Below are positions 34,626 to 47,969 of a DNA stretch of 64,000 bases, in pieces. The notes under the pieces were generated by a model, which ran no database searches, was not told where the DNA came from, and worked only from the letters and a program-made list of their open reading frames with translations. Source of the stretch: Sipunculus nudus (Eukaryota; Annelida; Sipuncula; Golfingiida; Sipunculidae); NCBI GenBank assembly GCA_026874595.1, contig CM049314.1, forward strand, positions 26,419,729 through 26,483,728, in the 5' to 3' direction. A program made the translations under genes and the position numbers. The first letter of the stretch is position 1, and every line of letters starts with the position of its first letter.

Positions 34626-37430
34626 TAAACAATTTCGTTTTCTCTTTGTTTGGTGAAATCACTTTTTCAATTAAAGATGTCCATAATATCAAATGTTTTG
34701 TTAATTGCAAATAAATATATAGTATTGCAAAATGATAAACGTGTAATGAATAAAAAATGTAGATAATTTAATAGGAATGTGATTTAACTGGATTTGTAGC
34801 CCTGTGATTGCACTGTACATATTCTGCTCGGTCTATCTATGGGTTTGTGTTAGAACCAGTAGAACCCTATTGTAAATCATACGACTGCAGCCACCAGGGG
34901 GCACTGGCGACTATAACACAGTTACATTTTGTTTTCCAATCATTTTTTTTCCACTAGTTTTATGTACAATTAAGCCAAAAAGGGAATAAAAAACACCAGC
35001 ACTACTATGAAGACTTTAATGTTAAGAATAGAATAATTATAAAATATTATAACATAATGTGTACAATAATTAGACTTGTTATTCACTATGTATGAATGAA
35101 GGTCCCAAGTATTTGAAACCATTTAATCATATGCAAATATGATGATAGTATAGTAGTGACAAATAACAATTAAAAAATTTTGTATTTGACTGTTATTGTC
35201 CTCAAGAGCTATGCCTTTTTTAAGATACTAGTTAATTCATATATCATCTAACAGATTCTGTGATATATCATGCACATGTTTACCTTGATTATTGGTCGAT
35301 CTGTTTGCTGATTATGTAAGACTTTGTGTTTATTTGAGTTAAACAATCCTCATACAAGCTGTTTAAATTCTGAGATACAAACCTTGGTTCTCTTATTTGT
35401 AGCTTCCTTGACAGATATAGAGGTGTTTTTAAACGATTCATAACTCGGAAATAAATTTTTGAAATAGTGTATTATTTTATGTCATTTTAATTCTTTACTT
35501 CTTCATTTTTCCTGTTCATATACCTGTATAATTTATTTTAGCTTGGAAAGACTTTCTTATCTCGATATTTTATATGTTCATATATAATGACAATTTAGCC
35601 AGGCAAGGTGTATTATAATCACTAACATACAAGGATAGAATCCGTCAGTTGCTTTGATTAATTAAATCCCTTTGAAAGCAATATTGAAGAGAAAAGGGTA
35701 CATAATTGGTCTGTTACGCAGACATATACAGGAGTAGATGGACATTGGCACCTGTGTCCTACTTGCCCCCATTGTATAAAGTGAGAGTTTGGCATATTGT
35801 GATGGAGCGTATACTTCGGGTTAGCATTAGGACTAAATTAATAACCGTCTGTCTCAAGCAATCACAAACAGAAGTAGTATAGTTATATACCGTTATACAC
35901 ATACTGCAACCTACATGAAGTTCATTTTTTTTTTTTTTTTTGCAAACTAAAGATGTTATTTCGACGTTCAGCCGGAATGTATTACCTATTGTTTAACAGT
36001 ACTGTGCAACATTCAACTTTGATGTACACCGCAATGTGTTCTGTGATGTTTTAAAGAAAAAAAATCAAATTTGAAGTTCAACCAAATAAATGCTTGTTTT
36101 CATTCCAATTTTGATCCGTTTGAAACTAAAAATACCATTAAGAAAGTTACTTGAAATCTTCTCTCAAGGGTACTCTTTTAAGCGGTATACATGAGATAAA
36201 GACTCTAAAGATACCATGACTATCCTAGTCCAATGGCTTTAATACTAATAAGCTTAAGCACATTTGACTGTGTTCTTGCTTTGGAGCACATTTCAGCTTG
36301 AAGTCATTATCTAAAGATACCAAATGTAAATTAACAGATTAATCATATATGATTTCAATGTGTCGGTTGTCGAACTGCATTATAACATTAAAGCCACTCA
36401 TTTAAATTTATGAAATAAATGTTGATTCGCTTGTCAGTTCTACATGTACAGCCTAAAATAATTCACAGTGGTAGATGATTATGAGTTTCCACACTTTATT
36501 CATCTCAATATCTGCAGGCCTGACAGGCACACCCTCCAAGATGCCTGCTAATGATAGGCGGTGGGAAGGATATAAGTTCTGCATTACGGAAATGCAGATG
36601 GTTCCCTTTACCACAAATTCCTTTTAAAAAGTAAAATAAGTTTAATAAGTAAATCAAGGTATAATACATATTAGAAAGGGAGGTTAGGGAGTCCCCTGTA
36701 ATAAAAACTAAATTTATAGGACCACAATTAACGTTCCCAACGTGTCTTTAACACATTTTGGTATTAAGAAAAAAAAATGGTCCCAAAAAAATCAAAAGAA
36801 GCTGTTTCGGATACCTTTTCAGTAAATAAATATTAGGAAAATAAACATCAACCTTATAAAAACCCATTAATCAGTTACCAATATGGCCTGAAGGGCTTGT
36901 AATGGCGACAAATGTCACAGAATGATCATATTTGAACTAAAACATAATGGTTCAATATGATATTTGTATTTATGACTAAAATATTTTGATAGAAATCGAC
37001 TTTGTGACAGTTATTTTTTAATGTAACAGGTCCATCAAGGGTCTTCTGCAGAAGCATATCCATAGGAGTGGTCCAGGGGGTTTGGACCCCACCATCTTTT
37101 TAGCCCACGCCAAAGTTTTCCAGACTTGGGGAAACTTTTCAGGTTTAAACATCAGTTCTACTGATTTGGACCCCTCCTTTTCCTAAATCCTTGAGCCACC
37201 TCGGTGCTGATACCCACAACTCGCAACAGTTTATAAGCAAATATCCGTAATTTATGGACCTTCTGTCGTGCATTTTTACAACATGCGGCCATTTTTTGTT
37301 TCATTTTAAGTGTGTTAAAGACATGTTGGGGAAACAAATAAAAAATACCCGTTTACCCCGCCTCTACATAACTTGATTCAGAGTAGTGAAAACATCGACT
37401 TTATCTCAAATATTAATAACGGTTGTTATT
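34626..37430. other. No gene recognised
   Basis: AT-rich sequence with a T17 run near 35925. A slightly GC-richer patch at 36.51-36.61 kb and a GGGGGTTTGGACCCC palindrome-like motif at 37076 are the only marks. Confidence 0.5.
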
Positions 37431-37434
37431 ATTA

Positions 37435-37565
37435 AAATGCCATTAGATTCCATTTGAACTCAACGTAATGAATCAACCCAGCACTGGGCCATCATGGATT
37501 AACACAAACATTCATTGTATTATTATGCAGTGTCAATTTTACAATAACTGATGTCATAACTTATG
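37435..37565 (-). repeat. Dispersed segment related to 27.07-27.19 kb
   Basis: AATGCCATTAGATTCCATTT ... ACTGGGCCATCATG ... TGCAGTGTCAATTTTACA parallels AATGCCACTTGATTCGATAT ... ACTGGGCCGTTATG ... CTCAATGTCAATGACAG at 27.08-27.18 kb. Confidence 0.55.
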
Positions 37566-37992
37566 CGACAGGTCAGCTAATTTATTCTGTGACACAGGCC
37601 TTGTCGAGCAGAATTATGCGCAAATTCATCAAACTTCTCAATTTGATATAAAAAAAAATCCCTGTCGAGTTTATATGAACACTTTAAACCTGAGGGTTCG
37701 TTTCTAATTAAATTAAAAATGTTGGATATCGGAGGCGACGTATGGCTGGAGTGCCTGTAACACGTGTATTAACAGCACACTTTCTTGATTTAATGCCCAG
37801 CCTAGCAACAGTATCCAAGTCGGCGGAGCTAACTGGTAAATATCGTAACGTCTATTGGTCGCCTAGATATATCCGTCAAAATCAGTCAGTCATAGTCAGT
37901 CCTAATTTGACTTTTTGAGTGTAAAAACGAATGTTTGTAGCAATAAATATCAATTTTCTAGTAATATACATATACAATGTGTATAAACATGA

Positions 37993-38062
37993 CAGGAGGA
38001 ATCGAACTCATGACCTTCCGTTTGCTGGATGTTTGCTCCAGCACTGAACTACAACAGTTCCC
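37993..38062 (-). repeat. tRNA-derived sequence (SINE head)
   Basis: On the minus strand, TAGTTCAGTGCTGG (38051-38038) fits a Pol III A box and GAGTTCGATTCC (38009-37998) fits a B box, 28 bases apart. The T arm is recognisable. The anticodon loop would be AGCAAAC, which lacks the universal U33, and the acceptor stem does not pair well. So this is a tRNA pseudogene or SINE head rather than a functional tRNA. Confidence 0.6.
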
Positions 38063-38161
38063 CAAACCCGCTGTGTATGTGCACACTACTGAGTTTCATC
38101 ACCGTGACGTCTTAAAATGTACCAGCAGAGCTCTTCATATATTTATCTCTTTGTACATAGT

Positions 38162-38735
38162 GACTACGTTCAAACAAAACAACTAGGTGCAGGGCATGTT
38201 TTTTTTTTTTTTTTTTTTTTTTTTGTATATGCACACAATGAGATAAATTGGTCGCAAATTTACGCAATGACATAACACGTGACATAAGTAAACGTCTAGC
38301 AGACCAGATTTCAAAGAAACGCAAATTCAAGCATTGACGGGTCGTGTTTGAACAAGATGTTTTGTCAGTTGGAGAGGGAACTACGCCAACGGCGTGTCAA
38401 TAAAATATGCATTCGACCAGAGAAAAGCAGATTGTCGACTAATGTTTATTTAAAGCACCAAGGTTGTAAGTGACAAGCCTTTATTTCTTTACCCATTTTA
38501 CGTATGACGTAACACGTGACAAAAGTAAACGTCTCAGAGACTAGATTCCAAATAAACGCAAACTCAAGCATGGACGGGGCCTTGTTTGAACATGATTTTT
38601 TGTCAGGTTGAAAGGGAACCACACCACAGGCCTGTCAATAAAATATGCATTCGACCAGAGAAAAGCAGACTTGACTAAAGTTTATTTAAAGCACCAAAGT
38701 TGTAAGTGACAAACCTTTATTTCATTACCAAAAGT
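38162..38735. repeat. Tandemly duplicated module, about 235-base period
   Basis: Copy 1 (about 38268-38495) and copy 2 (about 38503-38732) share ACACGTGACA, GTAAACGTCT, CAAATTCAAGCAT/CAAACTCAAGCAT, TGTCAATAAAATATGCATTC, GACCAGAGAAAAGCAGA and GTAAGTGACAA..CTTTATTT in order. The left part (GACTACGTTC ... GGTGCAGGGCATG, 38162-38200) and copy 1 also match 60.88-61.08 kb. The arrangement of flank, tandem core and simple repeat resembles bivalve pearl/Helitron-like elements; that link is inference. Confidence 0.75.
38198..38224. repeat. Poly-T tract
   Basis: A run of about 25 T inside the repeated module. Confidence 0.95.
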
Positions 38736-38867
38736 ATTCTCAGAGCTATATTAACATCCAGAGGGTAACGACTGCCATAGATCGTTTATTAAATGTAAAC
38801 CATGTGTTACATCTATATATATTTAAAGCGTAACGGGATTTGTGTTTTTTTTCTGTATCTCCTCTAG

Positions 38868-39880
38868 GGTTGGCTGGTAAATTCCAGGGTGAAAAATGCC
38901 ACTTGCATTTCCAGATAAAATGCCGGCATGGACAATACCCCTCTGGAAGATAGGTGGAACTTATATGGCAAATATAAAATAAATACCTTAATTCATGTGT
39001 TTAATGACTATCACAAAGGTCTAATAACTGCAGAAACCCTCAATAACAAAAGAACCGCACAATACAGAGAAAATGGGATTAATCTGCACTAGCAGGCTTA
39101 GATAAGAGTAATACTGTATCATAGTGTGATTAGAGCTTCGAAATAATATTAGTAGAAATCACAAACTTAAGAACACCATATTTCTCAGATGTTCATGTAA
39201 ATTCAAATTAATATATAGCTGTACCTGAATTTATAAAGTTTAATCTGTATCTATTAGTACTGCAAGGTTTCTCAATGCTTATAAATAATCTTCATCGGTA
39301 GGCAGTATGCATGAGCTTTTTTTTACACAGTCATGTTTGGCTGTTAATGCTGCTTCAAACTATTCATCTGTTTCAGTGATGACAATGTCTTCTGGGAGGT
39401 GGTTCCAGTCTATACTAGTTTATGGGATAACAGAATGTTTATAGGTTTCAGTATTAGTATTAATACTTTAAGTATTGCCTTTTATTTGAGTCCTTGTTGG
39501 TATTTTAATGAAATAATACAGATACTTCACCACAAGTTTTAACTGCCAGCGTAGAAAAAAATCCCATACGATATACAAGTAACTCGACATTATAAACTGA
39601 CTTGACAGAACTGCTCTATAGAAACAATCAGGGGGGGGGGGGGGGAGGGGACACAAACCCTCCCAAGCTCATAAATCCATTAACATTTTTATCCTTATTA
39701 ACTTCAACAGTGCTATGCAAACTAATTAGAATAATCTACTAATGAAAGATAAAGTAAAATCAAGACATAGAAATCTTAATATGACCAGACGTGATAAATT
39801 CAGTTTTCAACTAATTACCAGCAAATGCCAATATTTGCCAGCAAAAGTGGCATTTCCCAGGTTTTATCGCCGTCATGGAC
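38868..39880. mobile_element. Possible hAT-like non-autonomous element
   Basis: The left sequence, AGGGTTGGCTGGTAAATTCC then AGGGTGAAAAATGCCACTTG, is matched in reverse complement at 39841-39877 (GGCGATAAAACCTGGG, AAATGCCACTTTTGC). AAAATGCCGGCA also occurs on both sides. There is no transposase frame inside. Ends and target duplication are not clear. Confidence 0.35.
39631..39650. repeat. Poly-G tract
   Basis: G15 followed by AGGGG. Confidence 0.95.
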
Positions 39881-40383
39881 TATATGAGTATTTGCCGGCA
39901 TTTTGCTAACAATTATCTCATCTGATACCACCGTACGGATTGTCGTGGTTTTCGACATACATATGCACCAGGTTGGTCCAAAGAGATTCCACCCACTTTT
40001 ATCTGTAATATTAGGTTTTAACATGGTTAATTAATAATTAAAGTATTTGTCTCCCCATGAGTGCCCCTTTTTTGTGCGTTCGGGCCTGGTGATACAACGG
40101 CCATAGAGTGTGAGATGCCAGGACCGGGCTTTATCTGGGTGTTCTGAGTGGAGTTTTCGTGCATTTTACGGTAACTGATCTAAAATAATCCCCTTAGGTG
40201 ATCCCTTCTCAAAAAGCAACCTCCGCGCAGGTATAAGGTCTATTGTTCACAAGGAGAATGCGCATGAGGAACTTCTCGAAAGGGGGATAACTTAAAGAAT
40301 CATAATAGGGTTGTGAATGCGTTGACTGTCTCACTTGAAAATTGGCTCAGCTTTTAAACAGGAATGGTCTTCGGGAGTGCGTC

Positions 40384-40417
40384 ATATATAAAATATATAT
40401 ATATTTATATATATATA

Positions 40418-40450
<33 letters not shown>
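40384..40450. repeat. (TA)n microsatellite with TTTA interruptions
   Basis: TA run broken by regularly spaced TTTA. Confidence 0.95.
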
Positions 40451-40454
<4 letters not shown>

Positions 40455-41092
40455 CCGTTAAATGTTACACATACTATAATGCTACCACGAACTTTTGCAC
40501 AGCGGGCTTGCCCGACCATGTGAGTCCTCCGTTTTAGTGTGTTATAATGGGAATAAAATTATCGAGAACACATCTCAGCGCAACTGTACTAACATGCAGG
40601 AATACACATTCCATTGCTGGCGGAACAACGGGTTCAAAGGACAACTTTTAATAGCGATGTTCGACAATATATATTCAGATAAAATGACTTCATTTATCAT
40701 ATTAACTTCTCCGAAAAATTCTCCGGCGAAATTCTGGGCTTCAATCAGATTTGTTTTTATGTATAACACCATGCATATAAGGAATCAATATATAAAGTCC
40801 TTAACGCGATTTGTGTGATTTACTGTATCTTCTCTTATACAATCGTCTGGATTGCTTTGATTTTTTATATACTTTTGCTCTGTGTGTGACCGAAGACAAA
40901 GCATTCGTACAGGAACGTATTTGTCCAAGTCATCGAGAAACAAAATCAACTCAAAGAAAGAACACTTACACTGAATGTCGTCTTCAAATAGATCCAATGA
41001 CGGTAACATTTCACAACCAAGACATTCCACTATGGAAGACTACTTGACATTAGACTGCTCGCCCAAAACTGCGTAGCACGGGTAATTGCTAG
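40451..41092 (+). mobile_element. Possible non-autonomous Helitron-like element, 3' end
   Basis: The right end reads GTAGCACGGGTAATTGCTAG followed by T. CTAG-3' preceded closely by a GCACGGG half-hairpin is the layout of Helitron 3' termini, and GCACGGGTAATTGCTAGT strings are common in repeats of this type. The hairpin partner (GCTCGCCC) is degraded. The 5' end is unknown; the TA microsatellite at 40384-40450 may lie at or near it. The 107-codon frame at 40495-40818 has no Rep or helicase motif. Confidence 0.4.
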
Positions 41093-44000
41093 TTACTATA
41101 AAATCCTCATTGACATAACTCAGAGTTCAGTAGTAAACTTTCTGATTTTTTTATCTCTAAGTTATTCCTAATTATCTTCTCATATTGTACACCTGCCCTT
41201 CCTTTGTCGTTCCATGAATAACCGCTTCATGTTAAATATGAGTAAATAATGCATAATTTTAAAACATTACATTTGTACAGTCGCTCCTTTCTTAGTGGCC
41301 ATCTCCATAAAGTCGGCACCTCTATCAAGTAGACATTTTTTCTCAGTTGAAGTATCTTCCTATTTAAACTTTTGCAGCTTCGTTTGTTCCAAATTTTTAA
41401 TCATCAGCAATCAGAATGCCCGTTTATCATCATATATCTCATATTTAAACCATTGTTGATGAAAAAGATTAACATAATCAGAGATGTATGACTTTCTGTT
41501 TGCAAAATCATAATAATAAGGCAAGGCATTAGTTACAAGCTACTTTATAGACTACTTTAATGAGCCTGCATCATTGGCGTGATTTCCGCAGATCTCACTT
41601 GAAAGTGTGAATATGATTTTTTAAAATTATAGTTTAACTAAAATTATATTTAAAAAAAAATAAATCCCAGAAGACCATCCCAGTAGATGCGCTAAAATAC
41701 AATGATTTTTATATGCCTTATGTGAATATATAGTTTAATCAACAGGATTTCTAATATCAAGTGATACTAGACTTCACTAAACACTTTATAATTTTATAAC
41801 GAAAAAACGCATTCAAAAGGATTTTGGATAGGTCATAAAAAACTCAGAAATCTTGACATGCTTCACCTGCAATCATAATTATTTGCATTTGCAAAAAAAA
41901 CTATTCATAAGTGAAAGCATGGGGCAATTTATAATTTTGAACCTAAAATAACACAGAACATACACAAATCCTCGTTTATTCCAAAATATCTCTCGGTAAA
42001 ATAAAACAACAAAGTTTGTTTCATCAGCTGCTAAAGTGATTGTTCATATTTTTTTAAAAACTTTTTATCCACTTATTAAGGTTCTGTTTTTAGGCACCAT
42101 ACAATACTTCAGTAACATTTACGTAAAATTCATAATCACTTAAACATTTTTTAGGCAAGTTAACCTAAATAATCCAGTAAATTAAGCATTATTATTTATC
42201 CTTTACGCCTAGTTTATATGCCTGTTGTAATATAATATATTCAATCATTATTTGGACAAGCCTTCGCCCTCTCCTTTTTTTTTCATGATTTTAAATGAAC
42301 TTCAATAATAAAGAATCTGTTTGGTATTATTTAAAAATTAGTTTAATACTTTCTAAAATAACATTAATTATAAATATTTAAGCCATGCCTTTTTTTTCTT
42401 TAAAGTTTGAGCCTTTGATGTTTATTTGTGAAATGGAAAAACGAAAACAATATAAAAGAAATAACACCTTTATCGAGGGCACATAATACAAAGAGCAAAG
42501 TGACCAATAACAAGCATTTAGAGACCATAGTAGTACCCGATTTAAATTTAGAGCTGGCCTGGTTATAGAGAACATGTCCGTCGGTTAAAAATGGGATTAT
42601 ATTTTAATACACCTTTTTATCAGTATTTTATAAAAAAAAGCCTTAAATCATTAACAAATGACAGTGAGGGTATGAAGCCTGACTATGATTACCAGCTAGG
42701 AGAGATCCCCAGTTTCTAATATATAGGTGTATTTTTTTCCGGAGATGAAACGGAACTTTATAAACGAATCGTGAGCAATCACAACACAAATGTTTAATAT
42801 TTGTTCAGTTAAACCTGTCTATGAGTGTGTTTTGTGTGTTTCCTAATGGTCTATACTGTTGTGATCAGGCCAAACATATGTACAGAAAATACCTGGTACA
42901 CTTTTTTTGCTATGGATTATCATAGCCCTTGCTTACATTTCACAAATATCCCATGAAGTAACTGAAATGATCTGCAACAAATGCCCTTGGAAATAGAGAA
43001 AATGGCCATGAGAATGATGATCGGATTAAATGGATCTTTAGTATAGGGTTTTTCTATTCTAAAGCCAGTCGACGGAAAGCAGTTTTGATCATGTTTACTA
43101 TTTTATTATACCTCGAGAGGTTTTGTTTCACGGCCTGGGGCCAGATACATAAGAAAAGAGCACTCGATAACCTGGCACAGGTAAACAAATGGGCCGGGGG
43201 AGCTTTTGAATTTTATTGAAAACACTCGCTTGTAGAAGTAAGATAGAAGACGATGCAAGACGGAAAATCCAAGATTTTGTTTGTCGAATTTGGGGAAGGG
43301 GGAGGCGCCCCTGCACCTCTTCTTAATTCACCCTGGGTGGCGAAGGTTGTGCCCTGTGATCACTTTCGTCTATAGACATAATCTTTAAAAGGGATTAAAA
43401 TATAATTTGTTTAAACTTAATTTACATCCTTCACTTATCAAACTGTCCATGTCCGTTATTTTCCAAGCATAGCTAAATATGCACTGAGTTTAACCTAAAC
43501 TCATTCTTCATATTTACCACACAATAAAATTCTTTCCTGGAAATAGTTTTTATTTTGATTTATTTAAATTTAAGAATTACTTAGCCGGACAAGGAAAGAT
43601 CAAATCAATAATTCAATATGTCAAAGGCTGCAATGAAACACTTTTTTTCTGTTTGCTTAAAAAAACGTATTTCACGCATATTTCAGAACATGTCAGCTTT
43701 TCAAAATAATGTGCTTTATTACAAATAATATAGCCATAAAAGCTTTTCAAAAATCATTTGAGTTTCTAAAAAAAGATATACTTTTTTATTATGAAATTCC
43801 AAAAAAAACTTTATCAAATTCTTCTAAAGCAAATTTTTCGATATTGGTTAATTTAAAAAAGTATAAAGGGTAATTTATCACAGAATTTCAGCTAAGTGCA
43901 TTATTAAATTAAGGAAATAATTGCTGTGAGAAAAAAAAATTTTTATTTATTTATTTATTGACGGAAGAAAGATTTTACCAGCAGGCTAGTATATTAACCC

Positions 44001-46640
44001 AGAAAAGGGAAAATATTTTTACATTCCCATATTGAATGCCTCAATTAGAATAACAACAGTTGATAGATTAATGTTCATAGGGGAATTGATCAGACATTTA
44101 ATGAATCCAATTTATTAAATATATTTCCAGATATGACGTTTCAGGTAAGGGGAATAATAATTAATATATATTGGATAGTAATTAAGTAATTTATAAGCGA
44201 TTGCATCAAGCGGTAAACAATCATTTAATATCTGATCATTTGGGCGGCTGATTTGACTTATAAAAATAATTCCTGGACTTGAAGGATTCACATTTCATTT
44301 CAGAACATTATTAAGAAATAGATTTAATCATAATAATAAGTATGTGACTTATTATGAAAGTAAGTATTAAGCAGGTAATTTGTAACAAAGGATTAAAGAA
44401 TCCACGTTAATTGCTACTACTTAAGTGACAGATGCATTCATTATGGCGTGTTTTCACTTGCTGATCGCACAAACGGTTTCAACCTTATATGTTGGTCATT
44501 ACATTCATATTCATACCTTACAAAAACATCCTTTTTACAACTTATAAGATCACGACGAGCGTTTAAAGAAAAAATAAATAAAAACTAACCTCTCATTTAT
44601 TTATGTATTCTTCTCGATCGATTGATCATATAGATTAAACCAGGAACATATTTAAATGTTTGAATCACTACTGTATATCCATATATCTTTGCTCTTATTA
44701 TATTATATTTGGAATCTGTACACTATGTAATGCAAGACAAATTCATCAAGCCACCAATATTTGATTATTCAACTGCAAAAATTACTATTAAATTGCCATA
44801 ACTCCTCACTTATTTACTTCACATACATCTATGTAGTCTAGTCAATGTTTGTCTACATTTGTCCCGTCCTTCTGGGTAAAGTTTTATAAGTGGCCTGCTG
44901 GTCAAATTTGGTAATATATAGGTTATACAGACAAAATATTTTTATAAATGCGAAGTATAATTGTCACGTGATTAACCTCACATATCAGACTTTCAAATAT
45001 ACGCCAAGTACTGCATATTATTTATACATACGATCAGATGTCTGGCACAAATTATGTTGCTACAACAGTGCACTTGAATGAGAGCTGTTTGCCGAGCTTG
45101 TGAAATATAAGTGTATATGTTTATAAGTGACTTTATTTATGACTCACGCGAATGATTCTCACGATCTTTGAATTAGCTATAATCTTGTTTTAACATTCAC
45201 AAATCTTGAAAAGAATAGCTGAACGCTAGGTTAAACCACATTGAACTAATACGTTTAAGTCATCGTCTAATCGGTCTTTTGAAGATATGAAGGCTTTTCT
45301 TATGAGGCCAAGCCTGAGGACGTGTGATGGTGATTACACTAAAACAGTTACATTATGAGGTCTTTAATCACAACGGGGTTACCTAATAGTCTTTTGTTCC
45401 CTGAGCAGATTTTTAAAAGTAATTTAATCCTGTTTTATTTTGTAACATATGAACAAAGATATCCATATATACGCGTTGCATTTCCACCTGTGCATGCGTG
45501 TACTACCACTAAGATACAGACGTGCTTATAAGGTTTACTTAAACATCCTGACATTTCCTACTCTAAACACGATTTATGTACATAGCATATTTATTCTTTT
45601 TGAAACCGCACTCCCATTCAAATCCACACAATAGCTTTAATATATCCTTTATCAGCAATGGAACTGCCCTCTCCTAGTGAGGCAGGATTGCGTGGGTTCC
45701 GTTTTACTTTCGACCTCTCAGCACAGTGTGCGTAAAAATAATCGTAACTACTTAAAAGGTTCAAATATCACAACTAAAGTTTCCCAGAAATTTTACATTA
45801 TGGACGGGGCTTATTATGTCTGAACACAATTTATAATTTATTCTTTCTTAGAACGACTTCAAAACGACATGTTATTTTGACATATCGATATGACAAATGC
45901 ATATAACTCAATCTAACTTGTCACCAATTCGTCAGTAAATATACATTTATTAGCTCGCGTTTTTATATGAAAATTTTGACGTAAAAACATAAACTTGACT
46001 AGTGGGTAGAAAGACTTATCGTGTGCTAACGAATTATGCGTTTGACTCACAGTCCCTAGAAAATATGTTTCTGTGACCTAAAGTATAGTTTCCTAGAAGA
46101 TTTTACAAGGAACTTCCTGGGTGCTAATTCAGAAGTTTCCATCTCCAACTGTCAGAATTTAACTTAAATCATATCCTACACATGGCTTGCAGAATAAATG
46201 TCACAGTGACCTTTTCTAGATTTTCCAAGAAGACCAAACTGGATCTTAATTTCATTAAAAGTGTCTCAGTAAAACTGTGTCGATTGATGCTCGTCTTATT
46301 TATGAAAATATGTCACTTTGATCTTATTTCGGATCACCAAGGAGACTTATGGTTATCACTTTACATTATGTTATAGGTTTCCATGGGCAAGAAAGGTGAA
46401 CTTTGTGCCCTGTCTGGCTTTCTGGGTGCTACCATATAGGGGGTTCACTCTATCTCACAGAATATAGGTCATCATGACCTAATCCATGTGCCAAGGAACA
46501 CTTGTCTAGGACATCCTGATATGTTATATTTGGATGTTCTCGTTCCATTTCTTTTTATGAAACTGGTGTTTTATTTCCAAGGGTTCATAGAATATAGTAT
46601 ACATTGAACTAATTTACCTAAGACCTTCCTTGATATTGAA
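41093..46640. other. No gene recognised
   Basis: Long AT-rich stretch. I searched it by eye on both strands and found no domain. A modest GC rise at 43.05-43.36 kb contains only short frames. Confidence 0.45.
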
Positions 46641-46919
46641 TCAGAAGGTTCTCAATGACAAGATATAACGACGAATGTTCAGAACATCCTCAAAGAGGTT
46701 ACGAATGCCTAAGACGGACAATAAAGTGTATAAACGACAATACCAATGTCAGCGGCGACTTAAAGCACGAGGGATTACCCATACATAAAACTAGGAGGGG
46801 CTGGTTCTATGGCCAAAGACAAGACCCCAAGCATAGCCTTTGAGGCCAGGAAAATAATTTTCACTCCTCCATACCGGTACAAATTGTACACTCAATCTCT
46901 TGTTTCTTGGACGGAGGGT

Positions 46920-47300
46920 TGGGGGTCAGCTTGATGAGGGGCCACCCAGGAGAAGTAGATGAGCCATCATACTCAATATATTCAATGGGTCAAAAAGGGT
47001 ACTGTTCAGTCACATGAATATAAAAGAAACAATTAAAACTAATATGAAAAGGGAAAAAAAACTATTAGCAAAGCCAAGTACGTATGCGACCGGAAAAATG
47101 GTATGGCCTTGGTATCCACCTGAAACCAGTAACAAATTAAGAGCTTGATGGACCGGACCTTACCTAGTGGTGGAAAAGTTAAATGACTTGTAATACAATA
47201 TTAAGAGAAGGCCAGCAGCTATAAAGTGAGTGGTGCGTTTGACCCACTTAAAGATATGTGAACCATGGGGTACGCCTCAACATTGGCCCGACACTTCCTT
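46920..47300 (+). pseudogene. Ty3/gypsy integrase C-terminus (GPY/F region)
   Basis: The stretch HTQYIQWVKKGTVQSHEYKR (46978-47037) is followed in another frame by KMVWPWYPPETSNKL (from about 47092), a stop, WTGPYLVVEKLND (47149-47187), another stop, NIKRRPAAIK and VRLTHLKICEPWG. The order GxxVWxxYPP...KL...WxGPYxVxxKLND...HxxxLKPY is the chromodomain-side GPY/F module of gypsy integrases, which helps dock integrase on DNA. Three in-frame stops and one frameshift make it dead. No reverse transcriptase, LTR or integrase core was recognised nearby. Confidence 0.75.
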
Positions 47301-47904
47301 CTGTGAAACAGAAAACAAATAGAGAAAGTCTCTCTGGGGAGATGTGAAGACAAATAGAGAGACCTTTAAACATAATGAGGACAAGGAAAGGTACTAACTA
47401 CCCCATCCTCTTCCTATGGAACAAAAGGCATTGGGTCAATTAATGAAAAACAGCGACTCCACGATCCATTTTTTCAAGTAATGACTAGATTCATGGATTA
47501 GAGCCAGAGAGGGTTCACGACAGCCTCAAAAGTAACAGCGGAAATAAATAAAAAGAAAACACCAATTCGACGACTTAGCGAATTATTGAACAACTGCATT
47601 AGTGATTCTGATTTGGATACATGTATGGGGATAACCACATGTGAAGAAACTCAATAAGTCATCACAATTGACCAATGCAGTTTATTTTTAAGGAAAATAC
47701 CCGAAATCACTTGGATTACATTTTGTAGTTCTCAAAGGTTAAGCATTTAATGTACCGTGGATTATACTGAGTAGAGCCAAAGAGTTCACTGGAAGTGTTG
47801 CGGATATACGCTTGGATATTACCAAATCATAAGTGTGGTGCAACATGTGCCAATATATGAACGTTGTACTTATTAAACAATGATGTTTAATAGGACTCAT
47901 CACT

Positions 47905-47915
<11 letters not shown>
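47301..47915. other. Downstream of the gypsy remnant, nothing recognised
   Basis: Could include the rest of the gypsy 3' region. No LTR pair found. Confidence 0.4.

Positions 47916-47967
<52 letters not shown>
47916..47967. repeat. (TA)n microsatellite
   Basis: About 25 TA units. Confidence 0.95.

Positions 47968-47969
<2 letters not shown>

Noticed and set aside
40495-40818. 107-codon frame next to the Helitron-like end
   Set aside because: No Rep HUH motif or helicase motif, so not counted as a transposase.
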